DNA of 64,000 nucleotides from Chryseosolibacter sp964532595 (GTDB lineage: Bacteria > Bacteroidota > Bacteroidia > Cytophagales > Cyclobacteriaceae), in NCBI GenBank assembly GCA_964532595.1, contig CAZHIQ010000001.1, forward strand, positions 186,001 through 250,000, given 5' to 3'. Positions 17,818 to 25,944 of this stretch are shown piece after piece. How positions within the stretch are numbered: the first letter of the stretch is position 1; the number at the start of each line of letters is the position of its first letter. The position numbers and the translations under genes are program-made. The notes below the pieces were generated by a model. That model made no database searches. It was not told the origin of the DNA and saw nothing but the letters and a program-made list of their open reading frames with translations.

Positions 17818-20800
17818 CTACCGTGTACTCCCTATAAGAGGGAGCTCGATAGAAAACGTAGTACCGCTGTCCTTCGTCGTCTTGAACGAAATCTTTCCGT
17901 TCATCTGTTGAACCGCCTGGCGGGAAATCGCAAGGCCCAATCCCGAACCCGACTTCTTTGTACTAAAGTGGGGAAGAAAAATGCGATCAGCAATGGCGTC
18001 ATCTATTCCCGCCCCGTTGTCGGCAAAATCAATACGGAGCATGGTACCTGCGACTGTCGCCGTCACACTTACGCGCGTAGCCTGCCCGGGGCGTCCGGAC
18101 TGAAGGCCATTCAGAATAAGATTTGAAAACGTCCGGCCAAGCAACTGCTCATCCGCCATCACAACAGCTTGACGGACCGAAGTGCGGAGCCGAATTTCTC
18201 CGGTAGGGCTGTGAAGATCTACAATCCTCCTCAACAGCGCAATAACGTCAACTGGTGCCATCACAGGCTCGGGCATTTTCGCAAATCCGCTAAATGACGA
18301 GGCTATTTCGTTGAGCGTGTCGACCTGACCGAGCAAAGTCGCTATAGCCTTCCTCGTCTTCTCAGGCGAGCCGGTTCCGGCCTGCAACGCGCGTTCAAGC
18401 TGTTGCAGGGTCAGCTTCATCGGTGTCAGCGGATTCTTGATCTCATGCGCTACCTGCTGCGCGATCTCACGCCAGGCTTTTTCCCGTTGCGTGTTCTCCA
18501 GCTCTACTTTGCTCTCCCCCAGCTTCAGCAGCATACTGTTATACTCCCGCACCATCATCCCGATTTCGTCATGAGCCGTCCAGGTCAGCGGAGTGCTTCC
18601 CGTGAGCGAAGTTCTCCGCAACGACTGCGTAATGAAGCGCAATGGGAACGTGAGCCACTCTGAAACAAAGTACGACAGCAAAAGCAACACAATACAAATG
18701 ACTGCGAATACATTGAGGATGTTGGCAAGAATGGTCGTCTGAACCTGTTCAAGAGCGAACAGCGATTGAAAGAAGGGAATTCCTACGATGCTCTTAAGCT
18801 CGCCGGTTCGCGGCGATTTCATAGCTGTATAGGCCACATAGAACCGGAGCTTTCCAACCTGTTCCGATGCGATTACCTGATTTTCGCCTCTGAGAATGCG
18901 ATAATAGGCGTAGGCATTCATGTACGGCGACAACAGGTTGCTCTCAAAAATAAGAGGCTGACTCGTCGCAAGAAGTTCTCCGCGAAGGTTGTAAACATTG
19001 GCGTCGAGATTGGAGAGCTTGGCAAGGTCAACCAATTCGCTGGTTAGCGTGATTCGTCTCTCCTCCCCTTCCTGTGGACTGTCATGAAGAGCTGTCGCCA
19101 GTTGCTGCCCAAAAGCTCTTGACTTATTCAGGTAGTCATTGCTTAACTGATCCTGCGAGGAACGACTGGTCAGACGCAAGGTCGTAAGACTTACCAGGAT
19201 GAGAGGCACAAAAAAAGCCAGATTGAGATAGAGTTGAATACGCGCGGAAAAGAAAAGGCGTCGTCCCAGCAGATAATGATATACCCCTTGAATAAAAATC
19301 AACACCAGTATAACAAACAGCCCCAGCACGAAAAGAAATGAGAAGTTCGCCACTTTGAATCCCGCCGGCGTCGCTGGAGTTGACACTACAGCGATGCGGC
19401 CACTCTGATCTTCCTGTCCGATGTGGTCATACTCCCTGACGTTCAACCCACCGGCGTACAAATCCGGCTCATCAAGCCACCTCCGATCAAAGAAGTTTTC
19501 ATAGTTAAACTCGCCTGAGCTGTAAACCAATTCCTTGTTCGCGAACACGGCGTAGTTCAGATCGCGCGTATGATAAAATTGCTGAAAATTCCGATCGACG
19601 AGCAGCTCGGGATAGACAGTCTCGGGAATGATCTTCTTGAGCGAAAGCTCAACAACAATATACCCGTAGATATTGCCAGCTCTCACCACCGGCACCACCA
19701 TAAGGTACTGCTGAGCGATGTCGCGCTCAGGACTCTGAATAAAAAAAACATTGTCGTACTCCGTGCGATACCGGTCGTCCTGATATGATCGCATGACATC
19801 TCTCAGGGTTGCAGAAAGGGGATTGTCAAGGGATAGACCGTAGGAGTTGTACAGCGAAATTCTGATGTCGTATTTGTTGAGGTAGGTGGGTAGGAACACC
19901 TGACGAATTTTTTGCCTCACGGGCTCTTTCCCAAGGAACGGACTCATGAAGCGCGTTTGGACAAAAGCATCACTGGATATCTTGTCTGCCGCCTCCTTGA
20001 GCAGAAATTCCGCAAAAATATCGCGATCAATAAGAAAGCTACTTGCAAAGCGAAACAGGCTCTGAATCTTTTCCTTTTGCGTGAAGTGTTGAATCGCCCA
20101 CGCCCCGTTTATGGAAAGGAAGAAAATCCCTACGAAAAGGTACGCAAATGTTCCATACGACAATCGCTTCAGATTCTTATGAAGCTTCAGAAGAAAGACA
20201 AGAAAGAAGTTGAGAGACCCACAAAGCAGGGCTGGGAAATAGACCTGACCGGTAAGAGAGTTGATACCAGCAAATAAAAGCACGCCACCGAGAAATGCAG
20301 CGATTGCCAGATGTCTCTTCCGGAAAGCGGAAAGTAGACTGATGAATGGGTGTGAGAATAGAAACGCTGCCCCTCCCGACAAAACAACGATTGCCAGAGC
20401 TGCAATTCGAAGGGTATCGAACTGCAGCGACTGCGAGATACCCAGAGGGATGGAGGAGTTATTGTACATCGTCTGAATCACGATATACGGAAACAGCCAG
20501 GCGAACAGGATCAGCGTAGCGGCGAGAACGCCTCGCCCCCATTCCCATCCCGCCGACAGGCGCTGACGTATCACGTTGAAACGGACAAAGTTCTTGAAGA
20601 AGTAAATACACAGCGCCAGTACTGCGACTACGTTGAGGAAGAGATCGCCGAGCGATGCGTTGATCCACGACGATGCAAAAACCAGGGGGCTGAAGAAATC
20701 GCTGGTCGTCAGCGTTGCCGGGAACCTGACAAGCGACATCGTCGCGCGAAGGGCAAAGAATGCGACAGCCAGAAACAGAAAGGCTCCCTCGGGCGCCCGG

Positions 20801-21468
20801 CGTGCGATGCGCGGCAACAGCGCATAAACAAGCATGAGTAGCGTTACGATTGCTGCCGTGAGCAGTACGAGCGACGCTACCCTTACCGGCTCATTAAAGG
20901 GCAGATCAGGAGCGAGAAAACCGACCCGAAAAACACATTCCCCTCCGGGACACACGGGAACTCCCAGTGAAGCCACGGGATCCAGCACAGTAAAATTCGG
21001 TGATGGAAAAATACGCTGATTCCATTCAACGTCGAGATAGTCATTCGCAATTGGATATTCCTTACGTAAAGGTATCTGCGAAACGATAACGGATCGCGTA
21101 TCGATGCGATGCTGGCGTAGAAGGTAAACATCCCTTCCGGTCGCAAACAAACGCAAAGCGAAATCATCGATAGCCACTTGTGTAGGGGGGACCGATCGGT
21201 TGTCGGACCAGAAGAAAAGTCGATTGTCGCGATAGACGAAGAACGGATAGGTCGTCTCAACGGCAAAAAGCAAGCGAAGGTCCACTTCCCCGTTTAGCAG
21301 TTCGCGCAGCTCCGCATCGACTACTGCGAGTTCGCGCTCTACACTTTCCGAAATACGTGCCGCGATCTCCTCCGTCGAATCGGGCTTTTCCGATATCCAC
21401 GCAGCAAGCCAACCCGCAGCGAGCAGTACAAAGAAAGTAACAGCGAAGTAAAGCGGTCTGGCGTTCAC
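17818..21468 (-). CDS. Very large multi-membrane-span sensor histidine kinase, orphan
   Basis: A 1216-residue membrane histidine kinase. There is a first hydrophobic segment at about 5-24, an extracytoplasmic stretch to about 230, a block of about eight membrane segments (about 237-515), a second extracytoplasmic region, two more segments (about 760-815), another sensory region and a last segment (about 914-939). Then come a HAMP-like linker, HisKA with 'QQVAHEIKNPLTPMKLT' (phospho-acceptor His near 1010) and HATPase_c with 'LILNGLQS', 'DNGAGID' and 'KKSGSGLGLAI'. This resembles NtrY-type kinases but is far larger. No response regulator gene is adjacent. It follows the oxidase-accessory genes on the same strand with a 43-bp gap, so co-transcription is possible. 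The signal is unknown. Confidence 0.85.
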   Translation of the reverse strand: MNARPLYFAVTFFVLLAAGWLAAWISEKPDSTEEIAARISESVERELAVVDAELRELLNGEVDLRLLFAVETTYPFFVYRDNRLFFWSDNRSVPPTQVAIDDFALRLFATGRDVYLLRQHRIDTRSVIVSQIPLRKEYPIANDYLDVEWNQRIFPSPNFTVLDPVASLGVPVCPGGECVFRVGFLAPDLPFNEPVRVASLVLLTAAIVTLLMLVYALLPRIARRAPEGAFLFLAVAFFALRATMSLVRFPATLTTSDFFSPLVFASSWINASLGDLFLNVVAVLALCIYFFKNFVRFNVIRQRLSAGWEWGRGVLAATLILFAWLFPYIVIQTMYNNSSIPLGISQSLQFDTLRIAALAIVVLSGGAAFLFSHPFISLLSAFRKRHLAIAAFLGGVLLFAGINSLTGQVYFPALLCGSLNFFLVFLLKLHKNLKRLSYGTFAYLFVGIFFLSINGAWAIQHFTQKEKIQSLFRFASSFLIDRDIFAEFLLKEAADKISSDAFVQTRFMSPFLGKEPVRQKIRQVFLPTYLNKYDIRISLYNSYGLSLDNPLSATLRDVMRSYQDDRYRTEYDNVFFIQSPERDIAQQYLMVVPVVRAGNIYGYIVVELSLKKIIPETVYPELLVDRNFQQFYHTRDLNYAVFANKELVYSSGEFNYENFFDRRWLDEPDLYAGGLNVREYDHIGQEDQSGRIAVVSTPATPAGFKVANFSFLFVLGLFVILVLIFIQGVYHYLLGRRLFFSARIQLYLNLAFFVPLILVSLTTLRLTSRSSQDQLSNDYLNKSRAFGQQLATALHDSPQEGEERRITLTSELVDLAKLSNLDANVYNLRGELLATSQPLIFESNLLSPYMNAYAYYRILRGENQVIASEQVGKLRFYVAYTAMKSPRTGELKSIVGIPFFQSLFALEQVQTTILANILNVFAVICIVLLLLSYFVSEWLTFPLRFITQSLRRTSLTGSTPLTWTAHDEIGMMVREYNSMLLKLGESKVELENTQREKAWREIAQQVAHEIKNPLTPMKLTLQQLERALQAGTGSPEKTRKAIATLLGQVDTLNEIASSFSGFAKMPEPVMAPVDVIALLRRIVDLHSPTGEIRLRTSVRQAVVMADEQLLGRTFSNLILNGLQSGRPGQATRVSVTATVAGTMLRIDFADNGAGIDDAIADRIFLPHFSTKKSGSGLGLAISRQAVQQMNGKISFKTTKDSGTTFSIELPLIGSTR

Positions 21469-21511
21469 CCCTTAAGAATTTAAGCACACAACGAGGGCTG
21501 CCAGTACTGCC

Positions 21512-21922
21512 CTATGTGGCGGGCTTTGTTGAGGCCGGCTTCGATAGTTCGGGCTTGTACTTTAGTCCTCCGAATGCATAAAGATACACGATACGGGAAT
21601 ACCGGTAGTTCCAGGGCACGAAAAGGATGGATGCGCCTATAATCACACCGATATAGACCCACTCGGAGGGATTGTCAAAGCCGTAATATAAAATCAGGCT
21701 GGCCGCCACGGTGATCATGACAATAAATCCGTAGCTGACATACATAGCTCCCTGATAGAAGCCCGGCTCAGGTTGGAGTCGTGTATTGCAATGAGGGCAA
21801 AACTCGTTCATATTGTTGAATTTGTGCGGCTTTCGCAGCACAGACCATGTGAACATCTGCCCCTCACGACAAACGGGACACTTCCCCTTAAGCAGCGCCT
21901 CGGCCAAGCTTCGTTTCGGCAT
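21512..21922 (-). CDS. DUF983 membrane protein
   Basis: A 136-residue protein with two CxxC pairs in the N-terminal part ('KCPVCREGQMF' and 'FCPHCNTRLQPEPG'), a probable zinc-ribbon-like site, then two membrane segments ('GFIVMITVAASLILYYG' and 'YIGVIIGASILFVPW'). 'PGFYQGAMYVSYG' is characteristic of DUF983, a family often found with cytochrome oxidase genes. The first 35 bp overlap the end of the 83-residue CxxC gene, so the two are translationally coupled. Confidence 0.85.
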   Translation of the reverse strand: MPKRSLAEALLKGKCPVCREGQMFTWSVLRKPHKFNNMNEFCPHCNTRLQPEPGFYQGAMYVSYGFIVMITVAASLILYYGFDNPSEWVYIGVIIGASILFVPWNYRYSRIVYLYAFGGLKYKPELSKPASTKPAT

Positions 21923-22139
21923 TTCGGGAGTATTTAAACCAGAAGTAAGAAATAGTAATCACGGCTATATACGGCAGTATGAGCAAGTAGAGGATACCGG
22001 TGTTTATACCTGCCGCGATACCCGGACTCCCGTTGCTGAAGTTGTTTTCAAGGCTTGTGCGGCACATTGCGCACTGCGAAAGGGCGTCGCCCGCAGCCAT
22101 CATCAGAAAGAATAATACGATGATAAATCGCCTGCTCAT
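21888..22139 (-). CDS. Small secreted/membrane protein with CxxC motif, oxidase-linked
   Basis: An 83-residue protein. The start at 22139 is supported because its ATG overlaps the DUF420 stop as ATGA; a longer reading from 22199 would overlap DUF420 by 60 bp. A signal-like segment (RRFIIVLFFLMMAAGDALSQ) is followed immediately by C-A-M-C, then 'NGSPGIAAGINTGILYLLILPYIAVITISYFWF', a membrane anchor, and a basic tail. The CxxC directly after the signal would face the periplasm. Small proteins with this layout recur beside DUF420/DUF983 in Bacteroidota oxidase regions as I recall them; the function is not established. Metal or thiol handling for oxidase assembly is a guess. Confidence 0.75.
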   Translation of the reverse strand: MSRRFIIVLFFLMMAAGDALSQCAMCRTSLENNFSNGSPGIAAGINTGILYLLILPYIAVITISYFWFKYSRNAETKLGRGAA

Positions 22140-22675
22140 GCGTAGTAAGGACTGATCATAAAATACACAATTACCCCCGATATTGCAACGTAGAGCCATA
22201 CCGGAAGGGTGATTCTCGCTAGCGCCTTGTGCCTTTTGTAATCACGTGTAAGACCCCTGACGAACGTGAAGAGCACCAAAGGAATAACACCAACCGAGAG
22301 TAAAATGTGCGTGATCAGCACAAAAAAATAAACAGAACGCATGGTTCCTTCTCCCCCATAAGGAGTCGAGTCGCTTGTTATGTGGTAGACGACGTACAAG
22401 GCCAGAAACATGGCCGAAAGCCCCAGACAGACCTTCATCAGGCGTTCGTGCAACTGCTGCTTTCCGCTCCGAATCGCTACAAAGGCAACAACCAGCAACA
22501 AGGCGGTAAGCGCGTTAATCGAAGCGTATATAGGCGGGAGAAAAGAGGTATCATAACCCTTTATCTTTGGCATACCGAAAAGCAGGGCCACCACCAGTGG
22601 CACCAGAATTGACAAAGCGATAATTGTCTTTCGATAGCGCGTCTCCCCGCTCTTCACATCTACTTCAGGTTGCAT
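22136..22675 (-). CDS. DUF420 membrane protein
   Basis: A 179-residue protein with about five membrane segments and the DUF420 hallmarks: 'LPPIYASINALTALLLVVAF', 'RLMKVCLGLSAMFLALYVVYH', 'YFFVLITHILLSVGVIPLVLFTF', and 'KRHKALARITLPVWLYVAISGVIVY'. Conserved His residues in 'QLHERLM', 'VVYHIT', 'ITHILL' and 'KRHKAL' are placed as in related oxidase-assembly proteins (CtaM-like in Bacillus). It starts 1 bp after the Sco-like stop and overlaps the next start by 4 bp, within a tight accessory operon. Confidence 0.88.
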   Translation of the reverse strand: MQPEVDVKSGETRYRKTIIALSILVPLVVALLFGMPKIKGYDTSFLPPIYASINALTALLLVVAFVAIRSGKQQLHERLMKVCLGLSAMFLALYVVYHITSDSTPYGGEGTMRSVYFFVLITHILLSVGVIPLVLFTFVRGLTRDYKRHKALARITLPVWLYVAISGVIVYFMISPYYA

Positions 22676-22676
22676 A

Positions 22677-23174
22677 TCAGTATTTTCTCAGAATTATCTT
22701 TAGCTCCACGCTGAGGCGATCCACGTCATCACGGTCAGCGCCGTAGTAATTTCCCCGGATTCGGTACTTTCCGTCAACAAGCGCAACCGAAGTATCACCT
22801 TTCATGAGAAGTACGCAGCGTCGCAACCAGTCAGCATCGAACGACTTGTCCACTGCATCTGGCCCGACAATAGCCACCGGGTCATGAAGAAACTCTGTGC
22901 GTATCCGGTTAATGGCTGTTGCCTCCTCCCTGTTGAAATACACAACAAATAGGGAGTCACTTGTGTTCGGCTTAAGCCGGCTCATGACGGAGTCTGCAAC
23001 GTGATAGGGTACGTTATAACGATAGTTGCACGAGTCCGGTGCGACCAACGGCGCTTGCTGATAAAGTGGGGAAACCTGAAACTCGTTGCGTCCAAACACC
23101 TTCAGAAAAAGGAAAAGCAGCACGGGCCCACCGAGCGCCAGAAAGACCAGGAAAACAGCGTGTTTTGCATTCAT
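22677..23174 (-). CDS. Degenerate Sco-like protein without the copper site
   Basis: A 165-residue membrane-anchored protein (segment at about 7-26). Its C-terminal end 'ALVDGKYRIRGNYYGADRDDVDRLSVELKIIL' closely resembles the last strand and helix of Sco/SenC copper chaperones ('...D..g.IRG.Y.Gtd...vd.L..ei..L'). Its place between oxidase subunit IV and DUF420 is where Bacteroidota usually carry sco. But the CPxxC motif is absent: there are only two Cys (near 48 and 118), far apart, and the protein is about 50-60 residues shorter than normal. The product therefore cannot bind copper in the usual way. The ATG comes only 4 bp after a strong terminator. The family call rests on the C-terminus and position. 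Confidence 0.6.
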   Translation of the reverse strand: MNAKHAVFLVFLALGGPVLLFLFLKVFGRNEFQVSPLYQQAPLVAPDSCNYRYNVPYHVADSVMSRLKPNTSDSLFVVYFNREEATAINRIRTEFLHDPVAIVGPDAVDKSFDADWLRRCVLLMKGDTSVALVDGKYRIRGNYYGADRDDVDRLSVELKIILRKY

Positions 23175-23177
23175 AGT

Positions 23178-23212
23178 AAAAAAAGTGGCTTAGGTCTGAA
23201 CACCTAAGCCAC
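23178..23212 (-). terminator. Intrinsic terminator at the end of the ACIII-oxidase operon
   Basis: A perfect 11-bp inverted repeat, GTGGCTTAGGT (23185-23195) and ACCTAAGCCAC (23202-23212), with a 6-base loop, is followed on the minus strand by seven T. It lies 55 bp past the end of subunit IV and ends 3-4 bp before the ATG of the Sco-like gene. Confidence 0.9.
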
Positions 23213-23266
23213 AATTATAAATTCCGATACCGAAAATGAGTGTCTGAAGTCGGTAAAAATCAATAC

Positions 23267-23611
23267 TCAGAATCTGAGATTAAAAATGGTCATCCCCTCG
23301 TACACGAGGGCGATAAGCAGCCACACGACAAAAATCATCGGTAGCAGGATCGACCACATCAGAATTTTGGTTTCGTGGCGAAGGTGCATAAACTCGGCTA
23401 CAATGTAGGCAGCCTTGACAATGGTTAATCCGATGAAAATCCAGATGCGGGTATTCGGGTATTCGTGGGGTACGAGGAATGCCACGGCAAACTCGATACC
23501 GGTCACAAAAGCCAGGATTCCGGCGACCGTCCAAAGCTTTTTGATCTTCTCCCTATCGGGAGGAAGAACGTTTACAGTCTGCTGGGTTCCTTCGTGATGG
23601 TGTGTAGCCAT
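23267..23611 (-). CDS. Cytochrome c oxidase subunit IV family protein
   Basis: A 114-residue protein with three membrane segments ('KLWTVAGILAFVTGIEFAVAF', 'RIWIFIGLTIVKAAYIVAEFMHL', 'ILLPMIFVVWLLIALVYEG'). 'KAAYIVAEFMHLRHE' is the hallmark of the small subunit IV of bacterial haem-copper oxidases. The N-terminus is His-rich (MATHHHEG). It is the last gene of the respiratory supercluster, before a strong terminator. Confidence 0.88.
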   Translation of the reverse strand: MATHHHEGTQQTVNVLPPDREKIKKLWTVAGILAFVTGIEFAVAFLVPHEYPNTRIWIFIGLTIVKAAYIVAEFMHLRHETKILMWSILLPMIFVVWLLIALVYEGMTIFNLRF

Positions 23612-23647
23612 TATTTATGACGTTATATTTCAGAATCGATTGAACTA

Positions 23648-24394
23648 TTATACCAAGTAAAAGAAGGTGAAGACGAAGACCCAAACAAGGTCTACAAAGT
23701 GCCAGTAGAGACCCACTTTCTCAACCATGTCGTAGTGTCCACGGCGTTCGTACACGCCCATTACGGTCTGATAGTATGCCATGAAGAGCAGGGAGACACC
23801 GATGGTAACGTGAAACCCGTGGAAACCCGTAATGAAGAAAAAGAATCCGGCAAAGTCGGGCGGTCCATACTGGTTCTGACTCAGGTTTGCCCCGAAGAAC
23901 TTGGTGCCTTCTGCAACCGTATCGCCTGAGAACTGTCCGTGAATAAAGTGAGACCACTCCCACGCCTGGCAGGAAAGGAACGTGATACCGCCGATGAGCG
24001 TCCAGAGCATCCATTTTTCAACCGCTTTCCGGTCCATGCGGTGCCCCGCCTCTACAGCCAATACCATCGTGACCGAACTCATGATGAGGATAAAAGTCAT
24101 GATACCCACGAACACGAGGGGAAACTCGCCCTGGAAGAAGGGAATCGCCTGAAACACCTTCTCCGGAATCGGCCAGTACTCCTGAGAGAATACAAAGTCA
24201 CTAACGGGACCCTCATAAGCCGGGTGAGCGGTGCGCACCAGACCGTAGGTAATCAAGAATGCAGCGAAGGTAAAGGCATCAGACAGGAGGAAAAACCACA
24301 TCATGAGCTTGCCGTAGCTGGCGCCCATCGGTGCAACCCCACCATCCCATACACTTCTGCCCGGAGCCGGAACGCTTGTCGGAGTACTTGCCAT
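23648..24394 (-). CDS. Cytochrome c oxidase subunit III (second copy)
   Basis: A 248-residue haem-copper oxidase subunit III. The segments include 'KLMMWFFLLSDAFTFAAFLITY', 'FFFFITGFHGFHVTIGVSLLFMAYY' and 'VGLYWHFVDLVWVFVFTFFYLV', with the family signature of a Gly/His-rich fifth helix and 'YWHFVD.VW' at the end. It is larger than the neighbouring subunit III gene and has a longer loop after the second segment. It lies 14 bp downstream of that gene. Subunit III stabilises the oxidase and its proton uptake; why two copies are kept is not known from the sequence. Confidence 0.9.
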   Translation of the reverse strand: MASTPTSVPAPGRSVWDGGVAPMGASYGKLMMWFFLLSDAFTFAAFLITYGLVRTAHPAYEGPVSDFVFSQEYWPIPEKVFQAIPFFQGEFPLVFVGIMTFILIMSSVTMVLAVEAGHRMDRKAVEKWMLWTLIGGITFLSCQAWEWSHFIHGQFSGDTVAEGTKFFGANLSQNQYGPPDFAGFFFFITGFHGFHVTIGVSLLFMAYYQTVMGVYERRGHYDMVEKVGLYWHFVDLVWVFVFTFFYLV

Positions 24395-24408
24395 TGTTAT
24401 TGCTTAAT

Positions 24409-25011
24409 TTATCGGTTCAATAATAAGAAGACAAACAAATATAGCCAAAGCACACCCAAAAAATGCCAGTACATCGAACACAATTCCATGCTGAGCATGT
24501 TCCTGGAGTGAACCTTATAGCGAAAAGTCTTAACGAGTACAACGGCCAGCACAACCACACCACTGACGATGTGCAAGCCATGAACTCCTGTCAGGACATA
24601 GATAAACGAACTTGATGTATTACTTCCCATTCCTGAAAAGTAATAGTTCATCTCAACCATCTTCTCCCAGGCCAACCACTGACCGACGAGAAAACCAAGT
24701 CCGAGAAACGTCGTAATACCAAGGGCCAGCTTTGCCCGCTCTAGCTCATCATGTCTCGCGGACCGTTGAGCCCAAACCATCGTGATACTACTCAGCGCAA
24801 TCAGCACGGTATTAATCCAGAACTGCTCCGGCAACTCGAACGACGACCAGCCGGGCTCGCCGCGCTTCACAATGTAGGCACTTGTCCAGCCTCCAAACAT
24901 CATACACACACTTACCATGAACAGCCAAAGCGCGAACTTCTTAGGGTTCATACTCCGCTGCCTGGGAGCCTCTTCAACTATCCTTATATCGGGTGCCATA
25001 CTCTTATCCAT
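24409..25011 (-). CDS. ctaE: Cytochrome c oxidase subunit III (first copy)
   Basis: A 200-residue subunit III with about five membrane segments: 'KKFALWLFMVSVCMMFGGWTSAYIV', 'FWINTVLIALSSITMVWAQ', 'LALGITTFLGLGFLVGQWLAW', 'SSSFIYVLTGVHGLHIVSGVVVLAVVLV', 'CSMYWHFLGVLWLYLFVFLLL'. The 'TGVHGLHIVSG' and 'YWHFLGVLWLYLF' motifs are diagnostic. A soluble N-terminal extension of about 20 residues precedes the first segment. It sits between ctaB and the second subunit III gene, all on the minus strand with short gaps. Confidence 0.9.
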   Translation of the reverse strand: MDKSMAPDIRIVEEAPRQRSMNPKKFALWLFMVSVCMMFGGWTSAYIVKRGEPGWSSFELPEQFWINTVLIALSSITMVWAQRSARHDELERAKLALGITTFLGLGFLVGQWLAWEKMVEMNYYFSGMGSNTSSSFIYVLTGVHGLHIVSGVVVLAVVLVKTFRYKVHSRNMLSMELCSMYWHFLGVLWLYLFVFLLLNR

Positions 25012-25039
25012 TTATCGTACGCTACTAATCCATCAATCA

Positions 25040-25936
25040 CTAAACCTTATCCAACAGATAAGCAATCTGCACAACCGGCAGATACAGGAACGACCCAAAC
25101 ATAATCTTGAGGGCCGCCTTTCTATCGCCCGACTTCATCAACGAAAAAGTCTGGGCTAAAAACAACACACCACACAGAGTCACCACAACCGCCGATTTAA
25201 TGCCGGTGATGCCGAATGTAGCCGGCAGCAATCCAAGCGGAATCAGAAACAGCGTATAGATCATGATCTGTATGGCAGTATTCAAATCTTTCTCACCGCC
25301 TGAGGGAAGTAATTTGAACCCTGCCTTGCGATAATCATCATCAGCCACCCAGGCAATAGCCCAGAAGTGAGGGAACTGCCAGATAAACTGAATACCAAAG
25401 ATAATGAGCGCCTCATATGATATAGCTCCCGTTGCGGCCGTCCAGCCCAGCAGTGGCGGAAGTGCACCTGGGATCGCTCCCACCAAAACCGCGATAGGGC
25501 CTACCCGCTTAAGCGGTGTGTAGGCGAAGCTGTACAACACCATCGAGCAAAGGGAAAGGAACGTTGTCAGCGGATTGGTATAAATCAAGAGAATCGCCGT
25601 GCCTATCGCGAGGCAGACAATGCAAAAGGTAATAGCTTCGCTCACAGTAATGCGGCCGGTAGGCAGTGGGCGGTTACGTGTTCTCGTCATTACCTTGTCG
25701 AGGTCACGCTCGATAATCTGGTTTACAACAATCGAAGCCCCCGACACGAGGAAGCCACCTAAGAACAACATCATCAGCGTCGTCCAGTTCACGCCGGGCG
25801 AAGCCAGAACATATCCGAAGATGCAAGAAAAAGCCACCAGCAAACTAAGACGTGGCTTGAGCAACTCCCAGCACGCCTTACTCTTGGCGGCGACAAACTG
25901 AATCCCTTCTAATGTATGACTTTGACCTGCGATCAT
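25040..25936 (-). CDS. ctaB: Protohaem IX farnesyltransferase (haem O synthase)
   Basis: CtaB/CyoE attaches a farnesyl group to haem b to make haem O, the first step to haem A. The protein is a UbiA-type membrane prenyltransferase with 'NQIIERDLDKVMTRTRNRPLPTGRI' (Asp-rich substrate motif) and about nine membrane segments. I start it at the ATG 25936 (298 residues), 8 bp after the ctaA stop: the frame is open to 26062, but that part overlaps ctaA, is not membrane-protein-like and has no family similarity. Its position next to ctaA and the oxidase genes fits. Confidence 0.92.
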   Translation of the reverse strand: MIAGQSHTLEGIQFVAAKSKACWELLKPRLSLLVAFSCIFGYVLASPGVNWTTLMMLFLGGFLVSGASIVVNQIIERDLDKVMTRTRNRPLPTGRITVSEAITFCIVCLAIGTAILLIYTNPLTTFLSLCSMVLYSFAYTPLKRVGPIAVLVGAIPGALPPLLGWTAATGAISYEALIIFGIQFIWQFPHFWAIAWVADDDYRKAGFKLLPSGGEKDLNTAIQIMIYTLFLIPLGLLPATFGITGIKSAVVVTLCGVLFLAQTFSLMKSGDRKAALKIMFGSFLYLPVVQIAYLLDKV

Positions 25937-25944
25937 CTCACTTT

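Noticed and set aside
22140..22199. Longer start for the 83-residue CxxC protein
   Set aside because: It would overlap DUF420 by 60 bp; the ATGA overlap at 22136-22139 is the normal coupling arrangement and directly precedes a signal peptide.
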